From contig NZ_FMAT01000001.1 in assembly GCF_900094805.1 (NCBI RefSeq), forward strand, positions 878,196-942,195: a DNA stretch of 64,000 nucleotides, in the 5' to 3' direction. Shown here piece after piece: positions 1 through 9,023 of this stretch. The notes beneath the pieces are model-generated. The model did not search any database. It was not told where the DNA came from and saw only the letters and a list, made by a program, of their open reading frames with translations. Position numbers and translations under genes: made by a program. Every line of letters starts with the position of its first letter. The stretch's first letter is position 1. Origin of the DNA: Arthrobacter sp. NIO-1057. Lineage in GTDB: Bacteria; Actinomycetota; Actinomycetes; Actinomycetales; Micrococcaceae.

Positions 1-732
1 GCGCTCATCGGTAAGGGCATCACCTTTGATACCGGTGGTACTTCTTTGAAGCCTGCCGCTGGCATGCACGCCATGAAATCGGACATGTCTGGCGCTGCCG
101 CGGTATTCCAGAGCATCGCAGCCGTGGCAGAGTTGGGCCTGAACGTCAAGGTCACCGCATGGCTATGCCTGGCAGAAAACATGCCAGGCGGCGCATCCAC
201 CCGTCCAGGTGACGTACTGACGATGTTCGGTGGTAAGACTGTGGAGGTCTTGAACACCGATGCCGAGGGCCGCTTGGTCATGGCTGATGGTTTGGCCGCA
301 GCAAGCTTGGAGAAGCCAGATGTCATGATCGACATTGCTACGCTGACTGGCGCACAGATGCTCGCATTGGGTCTACGCACTGCCGGCATCATGGGCAACG
401 AACAGGTACGTGATGATCTGGTGGCAGTATCAGACAAGGTCGGCGAATTGGCTTGGGCCATGCCGCTTCCGGAAGAACTGCGTCCAAGCATTGAGTCGCA
501 GGTTGCAGACCTCGCCAACATTGGTGAGCGCATGGGTGGCATGATGACCGCAGCAGTCTTCTTGGAAGAATTTGTTGGCGAGGTCGACGGCAAGAAGATC
601 CCTTGGGCACATATCGACTTCGCTGGACCAGCGTTTAACGAAGGCAGCGCCTGGGGCTACACCCCGAAGAACGGTACTGGTTCGCAGGTTCGCACGCTTG
701 TAGCGTACGCAGAGCAGCTGGCCGCAAACTAA
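1..732 (+). CDS. pepA: Leucyl aminopeptidase (M17), 5' end outside window
   Basis: This is the C-terminal catalytic part of a cytosol aminopeptidase that releases N-terminal residues from peptides in the cytoplasm. The frame is already open at base 1, and the first residues seen include KGITFDTGG, the metal-binding Lys/Asp segment of M17 enzymes. The family signature NTDAEGRL follows about 85 residues later and supplies the second set of zinc or manganese ligands. About 243 residues are visible. The N-terminal domain, roughly half of a usual 480-500 aa enzyme, lies left of the window, so this is truncated by the window edge and not broken. It ends with TAA, and a hairpin follows at 783-819 before lpdA. 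Family assignment is secure; exact peptide specificity cannot be read. Confidence 0.95.
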   Translation, partial: ALIGKGITFDTGGTSLKPAAGMHAMKSDMSGAAAVFQSIAAVAELGLNVKVTAWLCLAENMPGGASTRPGDVLTMFGGKTVEVLNTDAEGRLVMADGLAAASLEKPDVMIDIATLTGAQMLALGLRTAGIMGNEQVRDDLVAVSDKVGELAWAMPLPEELRPSIESQVADLANIGERMGGMMTAAVFLEEFVGEVDGKKIPWAHIDFAGPAFNEGSAWGYTPKNGTGSQVRTLVAYAEQLAAN

Positions 733-782
733 TGACCGCATAACTGCCCACGATATTCGGGCAGAATTGCAAGAATCCCGCA

Positions 783-819
783 TCCCGGCATCATCGTGTC
801 ATAGCGCTTGATGCCGGGA
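783..819. terminator. Hairpin downstream of pepA
   Basis: An exact 11-bp inverted repeat (783-793 with 809-819) encloses a 15-nt loop about 50 nt after the pepA stop. No U-tract follows, so it may be a weak terminator or a processing stem. The remaining 200 nt before lpdA show no gene. A TAAGGT-like -10 lies near 890, but I cannot assign a promoter firmly. Confidence 0.45.
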
Positions 820-1019
820 ACGGACTAAAAATAAGAGACATGCCTGACTTTTACGCCCGCGAAGGTGACTCTAGCCGGTTCGCGGTACTAAGGTAAGTTT
901 TGAAACATCACCGCGGATCAATGGTGCGCGCCCACTAGCGTCACGCTCCCAAAGATCTGCGACCGATCCCCTGGTCGGCCAAAGCCGGCCACACTTAGCG
1001 AATACGAGGGAGCGTTCAC

Positions 1020-2399
1020 GTGGCCGATTCGGCAGCAACGCAAGAATTTGATGTCCTCATCCTCGGCGGTGGATCCGCTGGATACTCGGCAGCATTGCGT
1101 GCCATCCAGCTGGGCTACACCGTTGGATTGATTGAAAAGGAAAAGCTGGGTGGCACCTGCCTGCACACCGGTTGCATCCCAACCAAGGCTTACCTGCACG
1201 CAGCAGAGTTGGCAGAAAACGCTCGCGAGGGTGCCAAGTACGGCATCAACTCCTCGCTTGAGTCCATCGACCTGGCTGGCGTGCGCAAGTACAAGGAAGG
1301 CATTGTTGCTGGAAAGCACAAGGGCCTGCAGGGCTTGCTCAAGATGAAGAAGGTCAACGTTATCACCGGTAACGGCCGCCTCATCTCGCAGGATTCCATC
1401 GACGTTGATGGCACTGTTTACAAGGGCAAGTACATCATCCTTGCCACCGGTTCCACCTCCAAGACTTTCGGTCTTGAAATCGGCGGTCGCGTACTGACAA
1501 GCACCGAAGCACTGAACATGGAAGATCTGCCAAAGAGCGCCATCGTGCTCGGTGGCGGCGTCATCGGCGTAGAATTTGCTTCCGTATGGAACTCCTTCGG
1601 TGTCGATGTCACCATCGTTGAAGGTCTTCCTTCGCTGGTTCCAAACGAAGACCCAGCAATCATCAAGACCTTGGAGCGTGCGTTCAAGAAGCGCGGCATC
1701 AAGTTCAACACCGGTGTCTTCTTCGAAAAGGTTGAGCAGGATGCCAACGGCGTCAAGGTCTCCCTGGCTGACGGCAACGTACTGGAAGCAGACATCGTTC
1801 TGGTTGCAGTCGGTCGCGGTCCAGTGACCGAAGGCTTGGGCTTTGAAGAGCAGGGCATCACCATCGATCGCGGTTTCGTGATCACCAACGAACGTCTGCA
1901 CACCGGCGTCGGCAACATCTACGCTATCGGCGACATTGTCCCAGGCGTACAGTTGGCACACCGTGGTTACCAGCATGGTCGCTTCGTAGCTGAGGAAATC
2001 CACGGCCTGAAGCCAACCATCATCGAGGACATCAACATCCCGAAGGTGACCTTCTGCGAGCCAGAAATTGCTTCGGTTGGCTACTCCGAGCCAAAGGCTA
2101 AGGAGAAGTTCGGCGCCGATCAGATCGAAACCACCGAATACAACCTCGCCGGTAACGGTAAGTCTTCGATCCTGGGCACCAGTGGCCTGATCAAGATGGT
2201 TCGCGTCAAGAACGGTCCAATCGTGGGCGTTCACGGCATCGGCGGTCGCATCGGTGAGCAGATCGGTGAAGCTCAGCTGATCGTGAACTGGGAAGCATAC
2301 CCAGAGGACGTTTCGCAGCTGATCCACGCGCACCCAACTCAGAACGAGTCCCTCGGCGAAGCTGCGATGGCTCTCGCCGGTGCTCCACTGCACGGCTAA
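1020..2399 (+). CDS. lpdA: Dihydrolipoyl dehydrogenase (E3)
   Basis: This 459-aa flavoprotein reoxidises the dihydrolipoyl groups of 2-oxoacid dehydrogenase complexes with NAD+. The N-terminal FAD-binding glycine motif is GGGSAGYSAA (residues 16-25). The redox-active disulfide is C47/C52 in GGTCLHTGCIPTK. A second Rossmann glycine motif (VLGGGVIGVEFAS) binds NAD. The C-terminal HPTxxE dyad (H438, E443) supplies the acid-base histidine of the partner subunit. The start is GTG with a purine-rich GAGGGAG about 8 nt upstream. The E2 gene follows after 113 nt on the same strand, so the pair probably serves the same complexes. The length is typical and no key residue is missing. Confidence 0.97.
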   Translation: MADSAATQEFDVLILGGGSAGYSAALRAIQLGYTVGLIEKEKLGGTCLHTGCIPTKAYLHAAELAENAREGAKYGINSSLESIDLAGVRKYKEGIVAGKHKGLQGLLKMKKVNVITGNGRLISQDSIDVDGTVYKGKYIILATGSTSKTFGLEIGGRVLTSTEALNMEDLPKSAIVLGGGVIGVEFASVWNSFGVDVTIVEGLPSLVPNEDPAIIKTLERAFKKRGIKFNTGVFFEKVEQDANGVKVSLADGNVLEADIVLVAVGRGPVTEGLGFEEQGITIDRGFVITNERLHTGVGNIYAIGDIVPGVQLAHRGYQHGRFVAEEIHGLKPTIIEDINIPKVTFCEPEIASVGYSEPKAKEKFGADQIETTEYNLAGNGKSSILGTSGLIKMVRVKNGPIVGVHGIGGRIGEQIGEAQLIVNWEAYPEDVSQLIHAHPTQNESLGEAAMALAGAPLHG

Positions 2400-2512
2400 T
2401 AGGCTTTCCCCAACTAGGCAGCGCGTTCTCAACGCGCTGCCTAGTGCACAAAGCTCGGAGGCACAGCCTCCAACCACAATTCAAGATTTAAAAACCAAGG
2501 AGATACGGGACG

Positions 2513-4213
2513 ATGTCTGAAACCGTAAACCTACCCGCACTGGGTGAAAGTGTTACCGAAGGTACGGTAACTCGCTGGCTGAAGCAGGTTGGCGACCGTG
2601 TAGAGGTAGACGAACCGTTGGTGGAAGTTTCCACCGACAAGGTAGACACTGAAGTTCCTTCGCCAGTTGCCGGCGTCATCGAGGAAATCTTTGTTGCAGA
2701 AGACGAGGACGCTGAGGTTGGCGCTCCCCTCGTTCGCATTGGTGATGGATCCGGTTCGGGCGAGGCTGCACCAGCTGCCCCAGCCGCTGAAGAAGCACCA
2801 GCTCAGGAAGAAACTCCGGCTGCACCTGCTGCTGAAGAAGCACCGGCTCAGGAAGAGGCACCTGCTGGTTCCGCTTCGGGTACCGAAGTTACCTTGCCTG
2901 CACTGGGCGAATCGGTAACCGAGGGCACCGTGACCCGCTGGTTGAAGGAAGTTGGCGAGGAAGTCGCCGTAGACGAGCCACTGCTCGAAGTATCCACCGA
3001 CAAGGTCGACACTGAAGTTCCTTCGCCAGTTGCCGGCACCCTGCTGGAAATTCGTGTTCCAGAAGACGAGACCGCTGAAGTTGGTGCAGTTCTCGCAGTG
3101 ATCGGTGCTGCAGGCGCCGCTCCTGCCGCTGCCCCAGCTAAGGAAGAAGCACCAGCACCTGCTGCTGCTCCAGCCCCGGTCAAGGAAGAGGCTCCAGCCG
3201 CTCCTGCCCCTGCGGCACCAGCTGCTCCTGCAGCACCAGCTGCCGCTCCGGCGCCAGCAGCTGCAGAGGCAAACAACGAGTCGGGCTACGTCACCCCACT
3301 GGTCCGCCGTTTGGCTAACCAGCACGACATTGACATCGCTTCGGTCAAGGGCACCGGCGTTGGCGGTCGCATCCGCAAGCAGGACGTGCTTGACGCCGTC
3401 GCTGCCAAGGAAGCTGCAGCCGCTCCAGCAGCTGCAGCAGCAACCCCAGCTGCAGCGAAGCCAGCGGCACCAGTAGTCGAGGCTTCCTCGCTACGCGGTA
3501 CCACCGTCAAGGCTCCACGCATCCGTCAGGTTATCGCCCGTCGTATGCGCGAATCGCTGGATATCTCGACTCAGTTGACCCAGGTCCACGAGATCGACAT
3601 GACCCGCATCGTGAACCTGCGCGCCAAGGCCAAGGCCGGCTTCAAGGCCACCAACGGTGTCAACCTGACCTACCTGCCATTCATCGCCAAGGCTGTTACC
3701 GAGGCACTGAAGGCTCACCCATCGGTGAACGCCAACTACGATGAAGAAAAGCAGGAGATCACCTACCACAACGCCGAGCACCTCGGCTTCGCGGTAGACT
3801 CCGAAAAGGGCCTGCTGGTTCCTGTTGTCTCCAACGCAGGCGATCTGAACCTTGCTGGCCTGGCCAACAAGATTGCTGACGTTGCAGCACGCACCCGCGG
3901 CAACAAGATCGGTCCAAACGAGCTGTCCGGTGGCACATTCACCATCACCAACATTGGTTCGGTAGGCGCGTTGTTCGACACCCCGATCATCAACCAGCCA
4001 GAGGTCGCCATCTTGGGCACCGGCGCCATCGTCAAGCGCCCAGCGGTCATCACTGACGCTGAGGGCAACGACTCGATCGCCATCCGTCACATGATGTACC
4101 TGTGCCTGACTTACGATCACCGTCTCGTTGACGGCGCCGATGCAGGTCGCTTCCTGCAGACCGTCAAGGCCCGTCTTGAAGGCGGAGCATTCGAAGGCGA
4201 TCTGGGGCTCTAA
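2513..4213 (+). CDS. sucB: 2-oxoacid dehydrogenase E2 component (dihydrolipoamide acyltransferase)
   Basis: This 566-aa E2 core enzyme carries acyl groups on lipoyl arms and transfers them to CoA. Two lipoyl domains are present, with the lipoylated lysines at K43 and K164, each inside STDKVDTE. Ala/Pro-rich linkers follow each of them. A peripheral E3/E1-binding domain sits at about 259-296 ([10 protein letters not shown]...[11 protein letters not shown]), and the catalytic domain carries H536 in DHRLVDG. A clear AAGGAG precedes the ATG. Annotators call the actinobacterial homologue SucB, but in related corynebacteria and mycobacteria this single E2 is shared with pyruvate dehydrogenase, so pyruvate is at least as likely a substrate as 2-oxoglutarate. 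LipB and LipA, encoded 2-4 kb downstream, would lipoylate it. The two lipoyl modules are nearly identical at DNA level around the lysine. Confidence 0.93.
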   Translation: MSETVNLPALGESVTEGTVTRWLKQVGDRVEVDEPLVEVSTDKVDTEVPSPVAGVIEEIFVAEDEDAEVGAPLVRIGDGSGSGEAAPAAPAAEEAPAQEETPAAPAAEEAPAQEEAPAGSASGTEVTLPALGESVTEGTVTRWLKEVGEEVAVDEPLLEVSTDKVDTEVPSPVAGTLLEIRVPEDETAEVGAVLAVIGAAGAAPAAAPAKEEAPAPAAAPAPVKEEAPAAPAPAAPAAPAAPAAAPAPAAAEANNESGYVTPLVRRLANQHDIDIASVKGTGVGGRIRKQDVLDAVAAKEAAAAPAAAAATPAAAKPAAPVVEASSLRGTTVKAPRIRQVIARRMRESLDISTQLTQVHEIDMTRIVNLRAKAKAGFKATNGVNLTYLPFIAKAVTEALKAHPSVNANYDEEKQEITYHNAEHLGFAVDSEKGLLVPVVSNAGDLNLAGLANKIADVAARTRGNKIGPNELSGGTFTITNIGSVGALFDTPIINQPEVAILGTGAIVKRPAVITDAEGNDSIAIRHMMYLCLTYDHRLVDGADAGRFLQTVKARLEGGAFEGDLGL

Positions 4214-4237
4214 GCTCCGAAAAGCTCTTCTAGCTAC

Positions 4238-4288
4238 AGCGATGATCGCCCCTACCGATGTTTCGGTAGGGGCGATCATCGCTTTTCT
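4238..4288 (+). terminator. Terminator of sucB
   Basis: A perfect 21-bp stem (4238-4258 with 4263-4283) with a 4-nt loop is followed by TTTCT. It lies 25 nt after the sucB stop and is a strong rho-independent terminator by structure. Confidence 0.9.
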
Positions 4289-4308
4289 ACGTTCAGTCGA
4301 ATTTAGAT

Positions 4309-4314
4309 TAGGCT
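4309..4314 (+). promoter_or_regulatory. -10 element TAGGCT, leaderless start at 4321
   Basis: TAGGCT (TANNNT) is followed by exactly six bases and then the ATG, which puts the predicted transcription start on or next to the start codon. AGGAGT also lies in the gap but is too close to the ATG to act as a normal ribosome site. No clear -35 is seen. Confidence 0.5.
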
Positions 4315-4320
4315 AGGAGT

Positions 4321-4671
4321 ATGGATTTCCTGAAACTCATTTTAGTATTTGTGCATATTCTTGGAGCGGGCGCGATTTTTGGTGGCTGGCTGGCAAACTT
4401 TAAGACCCCCACCGTCAATGTTTGGCAGTGGTACGGTGCTCTAGTCCAGTTGATTACTGGTCTGGCTTTGGTAGGCATCGCTGAAGCTGGCACCGATCCG
4501 GTCAACCACGCAAAAATTGGCGTAAAACTTGTCATTGCAATCGTCATCGCCGTGGCAGCGTTTATCGGACGCAAGAAGGTCAAGGCTGGCGAAGAAGTTT
4601 CGACCGGCATCGCCCACGCAGTTGGTGGCATGGCTTTCATCAACATCGCAGTAGCCACACTCTGGTCCTAA
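4321..4671 (+). CDS. Small integral membrane protein of unknown function
   Basis: A 116-aa hydrophobic protein with about four predicted membrane segments (roughly residues 5-25, 35-54, 66-84 and 95-114). The segments are joined by short loops, including a charged GRKKVKAGEE stretch near residue 80. I do not recognise a domain or catalytic motif, and no function is claimed. It stands alone between two strong terminators, after sucB and before the convergent kinase gene, so it is probably a monocistronic unit. A TAGGCT -10 sits six bases before the ATG and suggests a leaderless message. The length, composition and codon use match the neighbours, so I regard it as a real gene. Confidence 0.8.
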   Translation: MDFLKLILVFVHILGAGAIFGGWLANFKTPTVNVWQWYGALVQLITGLALVGIAEAGTDPVNHAKIGVKLVIAIVIAVAAFIGRKKVKAGEEVSTGIAHAVGGMAFINIAVATLWS

Positions 4672-4690
4672 GCTTCATAAGGACGATCTG

Positions 4691-4740
4691 GGAACCGCGG
4701 TCAAATGTACTGAGCATACATTTGGCCGCGGTTCCTTCCT
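4691..4740. terminator. Bidirectional terminator between 4321 gene and kinase
   Basis: A 19-bp stem (4691-4709 with 4717-4735, one G-U pair) lies between converging genes. T-rich sequence follows on the plus side, and the kinase stop codon begins at the next base, 4741-4743. Confidence 0.85.
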
Positions 4741-6249
4741 TTAATGGCGTAGAACTTTGCCTATCGTCCAACCTTTATTAGAGAGCACTAGTTCTATTTC
4801 AATCCTCTGCGTCGCGGTGGCTTTGACCGTGTGAATCGCTTGACCTTTTTGATCCACGTAGTCATACTCCCCTTGACTTGAATCTGCGCTCAAAATCACC
4901 GTATTACCTTGCCCTCTGGCTACGACTGAAACATTCTCTAGATGCGTTTTTAAGCCACGAAAATTCAAATCCATATCACGCAAAGTGGCAATAGTTTCTT
5001 GATCTCTTTTCAACTGCTCAGAACCCGCAGCGTAGATAGTCTTCAAATCGCGGCTCGATAGCTTACTCATGGCAGCATCACGTCGTTGTGTCAGGCTGAG
5101 GAAGGCCGATACTATCGTGTCCTGCTGGAACGCACACGCGGGAACTTCAGCAACATCATTGATACGACACGTAGATTCGCCAGGAACCTCGATCACCTGC
5201 TCCGTGTCGGATGCAGTTGCTGCCACCAGATGATTTACGCCGACAAGGCTGCCTGCTATGACGGCAATGCCCAGAACAACCGCGCCTACAACCTTCATCG
5301 CGCCGGGCGTGCTTCGAAGCCGATGAACTTCCCATCCTCCATCCGCTTCCTGCCTAACGTCAGAAGTTTTTACAGCCTTTTGTTTTGCCCGCTTTGGTCG
5401 CCGACGCCCTTGCCCCACTTCTGGGTGAATGGTTTCCATCAGATGCGTTGCGTCCGAGGAAACATGGCCCTCCCATCGAATTGCTTCAGCACTAGCGCTA
5501 GCAAAGAGCGTTCGCGCAAATTGCTCGGCGCTGGGCCGTTGACCCGGATCCGTACTGAGGCACTCGATCAGAAGTTCCTGAATGATCCGTGGGATGCTCG
5601 GAAACTGTACGCGCACCGGCGGACGAATGAGCTCTTCATCTGGGGGCCTTCCAGACAGAAGAAACCATAAACACGCGCCCAGAGAATAGACGTCCTGCTC
5701 TCCTGTGGAAATTTCGCGCACCCCTGGAGCAATCTCGGGAGCCATAAACCCCGGTGTCCCGGCCCCGGAAGACTCGAGTGTCCCGGACGTAGTCTCCTGA
5801 AAGTCAATGATTTTTGGCATCCCACTTGCAGTTAGCAAAACATTGGACGGTGAGATGTCACCGTGTCGAAAACCAGCAGCATGCATTGTAGAAAGTGTTT
5901 GCGCGACCGGAGCCAAAGCAGTGATACATTCTCCCAAACTGAACACACCACGGCTGCTCACGAGATCACCGATGCTACCGCCAGGACAGTATTCCATGAT
6001 CAATCCATCACCCAACTGAGTGGCGAGCGTGCCGTAAAAATCAACGACATATTTCCTCGACTGCGTAACCGAGTTTTGCCTCAAGGAGGAGACATCTTCC
6101 ATAGTCAAACTTAGTTTTAACACCATGTAAGTTTGGTCACTCTCCCTGCGCACCAACCAGACTTTACAAGGTGACTTGGCGCTTAAGGGCCTAACAGTGA
6201 CATGCCCCGGGGCCATTGGCCACGCTAAAACATTTGTTGATTCATCCAT
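4741..6249 (-). CDS. Membrane-anchored Ser/Thr protein kinase (divergent)
   Basis: A 502-aa Hanks-type kinase with a cytoplasmic kinase domain (about 15-255), a basic juxtamembrane stretch (PKRAKQK), one membrane segment (about 318-343) and an outer domain of about 155 residues. The likely ATP lysine is K45 in VLKLS. The catalytic loop is HGDISPSN (D131, N136), and APE is intact at 170-172. The metal-binding motif reads DFQ (D149) instead of DFG, and the glycine-rich loop is weak, so activity is plausible but not certain. The outer domain has two cysteines (361, 372) and a pattern resembling NTF2-like extracytoplasmic domains, which is inference. I chose the ATG at 6249 because the longer frame to 6336 would add a non-kinase hydrophobic leader and run into the lipB promoter. 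It is transcribed divergently from lipB. Confidence 0.88.
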   Translation of the reverse strand: MDESTNVLAWPMAPGHVTVRPLSAKSPCKVWLVRRESDQTYMVLKLSLTMEDVSSLRQNSVTQSRKYVVDFYGTLATQLGDGLIMEYCPGGSIGDLVSSRGVFSLGECITALAPVAQTLSTMHAAGFRHGDISPSNVLLTASGMPKIIDFQETTSGTLESSGAGTPGFMAPEIAPGVREISTGEQDVYSLGACLWFLLSGRPPDEELIRPPVRVQFPSIPRIIQELLIECLSTDPGQRPSAEQFARTLFASASAEAIRWEGHVSSDATHLMETIHPEVGQGRRRPKRAKQKAVKTSDVRQEADGGWEVHRLRSTPGAMKVVGAVVLGIAVIAGSLVGVNHLVAATASDTEQVIEVPGESTCRINDVAEVPACAFQQDTIVSAFLSLTQRRDAAMSKLSSRDLKTIYAAGSEQLKRDQETIATLRDMDLNFRGLKTHLENVSVVARGQGNTVILSADSSQGEYDYVDQKGQAIHTVKATATQRIEIELVLSNKGWTIGKVLRH

Positions 6250-6341
6250 AGCTCTGTTGTAGAGCAAAATTAGAAAACACAAGTTCGTTATCCACAGGTT
6301 TAACGCCCTCAATCGAATTAGCGACCAGCATGACAACGGCG

Positions 6342-6347
6342 TAGGGT
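6342..6347 (+). promoter_or_regulatory. -10 element TAGGGT, probable leaderless start of lipB
   Basis: TAGGGT (TANNNT) is followed by seven bases and then the lipB ATG. No Shine-Dalgarno sequence is present in the gap. Confidence 0.45.
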
Positions 6348-6354
6348 AACCCTC

Positions 6355-7002
6355 ATGGCGATCGAATTCGAACGAGTCGGACTAGGCTCAAAATTTGTGC
6401 CCTACATGGAAGCTTGGGACTACCAGATCCAACTGCATGATGCGGTAGCCGCGGACGTACAGTCCCCGAAAGTCCTGTTCCTAGAGCACGAAGCGGTGTA
6501 CACCGCAGGCAAAAGAACTGAACCAGAAGATCTCCCTTTAGACGGAACCCCCGTCGTAGATGTAGATCGAGGCGGCAAGCTCACCTGGCACGGCCCCGGA
6601 CAACTGATCGGTTACCCCATCGTCAAGCTGCGTAAGATGAGCGCAATTCGACTGTATGTGGAAACGATCGAGGAAGCGCTGATCAAAGTCGTCAGCGATA
6701 TGGGCATTCCCACAGCCCAGATCAAGGGTCGGTCAGGCGTTTGGGTCCCTGGTAAAAACGGCGAGCAGGACCGAAAGATTGCAGCAATCGGTCTTCGCAT
6801 CAGCCACGGAGTCACCATGCACGGCTTTGCACTGAACTGCTCGAATGAACTAGCAGCCTACGAACAGATCATCCCGTGCGGAATTACTGATGCCGGCGTT
6901 ACATCCATCTCCCAAGAGCTTGGAAAAACCGTCACGCCAGAAGATGTTGTTGACCGAGTACAGAGCGAACTCGAACGTCTTCTTACCCCACAAGTCGTCT
7001 AG
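6355..7002 (+). CDS. lipB: Octanoyltransferase
   Basis: A 215-aa cytoplasmic enzyme that moves octanoyl from acyl carrier protein onto the target lysine of lipoyl domains, the first step of lipoate synthesis. The signature [17 protein letters not shown] spans about residues 72-88. The Cys/Lys catalytic pair is C175 (in IIPCGI) and K141 (in RKIAAIG). LipA starts 32 nt downstream on the same strand, so the two form a lipBA operon, and their substrate E2 is encoded 2 kb upstream. The ATG lacks a Shine-Dalgarno but has a TAGGGT -10 seven bases away, which suggests leaderless translation. Length and motifs are standard. Confidence 0.97.
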   Translation: MAIEFERVGLGSKFVPYMEAWDYQIQLHDAVAADVQSPKVLFLEHEAVYTAGKRTEPEDLPLDGTPVVDVDRGGKLTWHGPGQLIGYPIVKLRKMSAIRLYVETIEEALIKVVSDMGIPTAQIKGRSGVWVPGKNGEQDRKIAAIGLRISHGVTMHGFALNCSNELAAYEQIIPCGITDAGVTSISQELGKTVTPEDVVDRVQSELERLLTPQVV

Positions 7003-7034
7003 ACAATCATTCCCTCCAAAAGAAAGAGCCGATA

Positions 7035-8033
7035 ATGAGCGTCGCACCTGAAGGCCGCCGCATGCTTCGCGTGGAAAAGCGCAATGCCGCCGTTCCAGTG
7101 GAGCGTAAGCCTGAATGGATCAAGGCCAAATTAAGCATTGGTCCTGAATACGTAGGTCTAAAGAATCTTGTACAGTCCGAAGGTCTGCACACTGTCTGCG
7201 AAGAAGCAGGCTGTCCAAATATCTTCGAATGTTGGGAAGACCGTGAAGCGTCCTTCCTCATCGGCGGTTCTGAGTGCACCCGTCGTTGTGATTTCTGCCA
7301 GATCGCAACTGGCAAACCATCCCCTATCGATCGCTCTGAGCCATTTAAGGTTGCAATGAGCGTCAAGAAGATGGATTTGCGCTATGCGACCGTCACTGGT
7401 GTCGCCCGCGATGACCTCGAAGATGAGGGCGTGTGGCTGTACGCCGAAACTGTTCGCCAGATTCACAAAATGAACCCAACCACGGGCGTCGAGTTGTTGA
7501 TCCCGGACTTCACCGGCAAGCCAGAAAACTTGGATGCCATCTGCGATTCAGCTCCAGAGGTTTACGCACACAACGTCGAGACTGTCCCACGTATTTTCAA
7601 GCGCATCCGTCCAGCGTTCCGCTACGACCGCTCTTTGGATGTCATCTCGCACGGTCGCAAGCGCGGACTAATCACCAAGTCCAACCTGATCCTGGGCATG
7701 GGTGAAACTCGCGAAGAAATTTCTGAAGCCATGCGTGACCTCTACGAGGCTGGTTGTGACTTGCTGACTCTGACTCAATACCTGCGTCCGACTGATCTCC
7801 ATCTCCCGGTGGATCGTTGGGTTACCCCACAGGAATTCATCGAGCTACAGCAGGAAGCCGAAGAACTCGGCTTTGCCGGTGTCATGTCAGGCCCGCTGGT
7901 TCGTTCTTCATACCGCGCCGGCCGTTTGTGGGCTGGCGCGATGCGCAAAAAGGGCCGCGAAATTCCAGAGGCACTTTCACACATTGAGTCCTCCGGAAAT
8001 ACCCGTCAGGAAGCTGCTTCGCTGATCAAATAA
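7035..8033 (+). CDS. lipA: Lipoyl synthase
   Basis: A 332-aa radical-SAM enzyme that inserts two sulfurs into the octanoyl chain on E2 subunits and the glycine-cleavage H protein. Both iron-sulfur clusters are visible. The auxiliary cluster cysteines are C55, C60 and C66 ([12 protein letters not shown]), and the radical-SAM CX3CX2C is C81, C85 and C88 (CTRRCDFC). The conserved C-terminal serine of the RSSY motif (VRSSYRAG), which ligates the auxiliary cluster in characterised enzymes, is present. It is preceded by lipB after 32 nt and closed by a terminator at 8053-8118. Nothing is unusual. Confidence 0.98.
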   Translation: MSVAPEGRRMLRVEKRNAAVPVERKPEWIKAKLSIGPEYVGLKNLVQSEGLHTVCEEAGCPNIFECWEDREASFLIGGSECTRRCDFCQIATGKPSPIDRSEPFKVAMSVKKMDLRYATVTGVARDDLEDEGVWLYAETVRQIHKMNPTTGVELLIPDFTGKPENLDAICDSAPEVYAHNVETVPRIFKRIRPAFRYDRSLDVISHGRKRGLITKSNLILGMGETREEISEAMRDLYEAGCDLLTLTQYLRPTDLHLPVDRWVTPQEFIELQQEAEELGFAGVMSGPLVRSSYRAGRLWAGAMRKKGREIPEALSHIESSGNTRQEAASLIK

Positions 8034-8052
8034 TGAATATTTGAGTGCGTAC

Positions 8053-8118
8053 TAGACCACGACCCCGTAGCCCGATGGCAACTTTGACATCATGGCTTCG
8101 GGGTCGTGGTCTATTTAC
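8053..8118 (+). terminator. Terminator of lipBA
   Basis: A 15-bp perfect stem (8053-8067 with 8099-8113) encloses a 31-nt loop and is followed by TTTA. It is probably the end of the lipBA transcript, although the loop is long. Confidence 0.7.
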
Positions 8119-8200
8119 ATTGCTCAGGTGAGCTTCAAATTCCCATCGATAACTTACGCGACTTAGAACTATCGGAAATATCGCGTAGAATTAAGGAACT

Positions 8201-8953
8201 ATGGCCAAAAACTCCGACAACGACGCTGCTGCGCAACCAAAGCGCGGTTTGTTTTCGCGTAAACCAAAAGCTGAGAAGAAGAACAAAGAACCAGGTCGAT
8301 TGAAGCAAATCGGCCAAGTCTTCCAGATGACGCGCCGCAACGACCCAATGGTCGTTTGGTGGATGGCACTGGCAGCCTTGGCAGTAATCGCGGTCTGCTT
8401 GGTTATCGGTATCTTGATCAACAACTGGATCACCATGTTGATCATTGCTATCCCGTTGGCTCTTCTTGCGGCAATGTTCATCATGTCACGTCGCGCTGAA
8501 AAAGCTGCCTTCTCACAACTTGAAGGACGTCCAGGTGCTGCCGGTGCAGCCATGAGCGTTCTGCGTCGTGGATGGATCCTCAAGCAGGAACCAGTTGCCT
8601 ACAACCGCCATCAGGACTTGGTGTTCCTTGCCATTGGCCGCCCAGGCGTCGTCTTGGTTACTGAAGGTCCTAAGTCGCGAGTTCGTGAATTGGTAACCTC
8701 CGAGCGTAAGCGCATTGCTCGCGTTCTGCCGAACGTACCAGTACACGTTATCAGCGCTGGCCAAGACGAAGACCAGACCAGCTTGGTTAACGTCAGCAAG
8801 GAAATGAAGAAGCTTCCTAAGTCCATCACCAAGCTTGAAGTCACGGCCATCGACAAGCGTCTAAGCACGCTGACCGCAAACCGTTTGCCTATCCCAAAGG
8901 GCGTGGATCCGAACCGAGTTCGGCCAAACCGACGCGCTACGCGCGGTCGCTAA
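8201..8953 (+). CDS. DUF4191 family membrane protein
   Basis: A 250-aa protein of the actinobacterial DUF4191 family, which is regularly found beside lipA. A basic, hydrophilic N-terminus (about 1-50) precedes two adjacent membrane segments (about 51-71 and 74-92). A soluble cytoplasmic domain with a conserved RPGVVLVTEGP stretch follows, then a basic tail. No catalytic motif is visible and its biochemical role is unknown; linkage to lipoate genes is conserved but may be incidental. A TAGAAT -10 at 8186-8191 and AAGGA just before the ATG suggest a message with a leader of only two or three bases. A 21-bp stem terminator separates it from the convergent RDD gene. Confidence 0.88.
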   Translation: MAKNSDNDAAAQPKRGLFSRKPKAEKKNKEPGRLKQIGQVFQMTRRNDPMVVWWMALAALAVIAVCLVIGILINNWITMLIIAIPLALLAAMFIMSRRAEKAAFSQLEGRPGAAGAAMSVLRRGWILKQEPVAYNRHQDLVFLAIGRPGVVLVTEGPKSRVRELVTSERKRIARVLPNVPVHVISAGQDEDQTSLVNVSKEMKKLPKSITKLEVTAIDKRLSTLTANRLPIPKGVDPNRVRPNRRATRGR

Positions 8954-8963
8954 AACCTCATAG

Positions 8964-9011
8964 AATATCGAAGCCGCAACAGGAAATCCTGTTGCGGCTT
9001 CGATATTTTTA
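8964..9011. terminator. Bidirectional terminator
   Basis: A perfect 21-bp stem (8964-8984 with 8987-9007) with a minimal loop and flanking TTT lies between the convergent DUF4191 and RDD genes. Confidence 0.9.
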
Positions 9012-9023
9012 TAGAGTTTCAAC

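Noticed and set aside
1024-2477. Long open frames opposite lpdA, ftsZ, dnaE, sucB and other highly biased genes
   Set aside because: They are antisense shadows caused by strong codon bias; their translations show no domains and they lack start signals.
3105-3476. Leu/Gln-rich open frame inside the E2 linker region, and a similar one in wag31
   Set aside because: These are out-of-frame reads of Ala/Pro-rich linkers and have no independent support.
6250-6336. Longer kinase start giving a hydrophobic N-terminal leader
   Set aside because: It would run into the lipB promoter region, and the kinase fold begins after the ATG at 6249.
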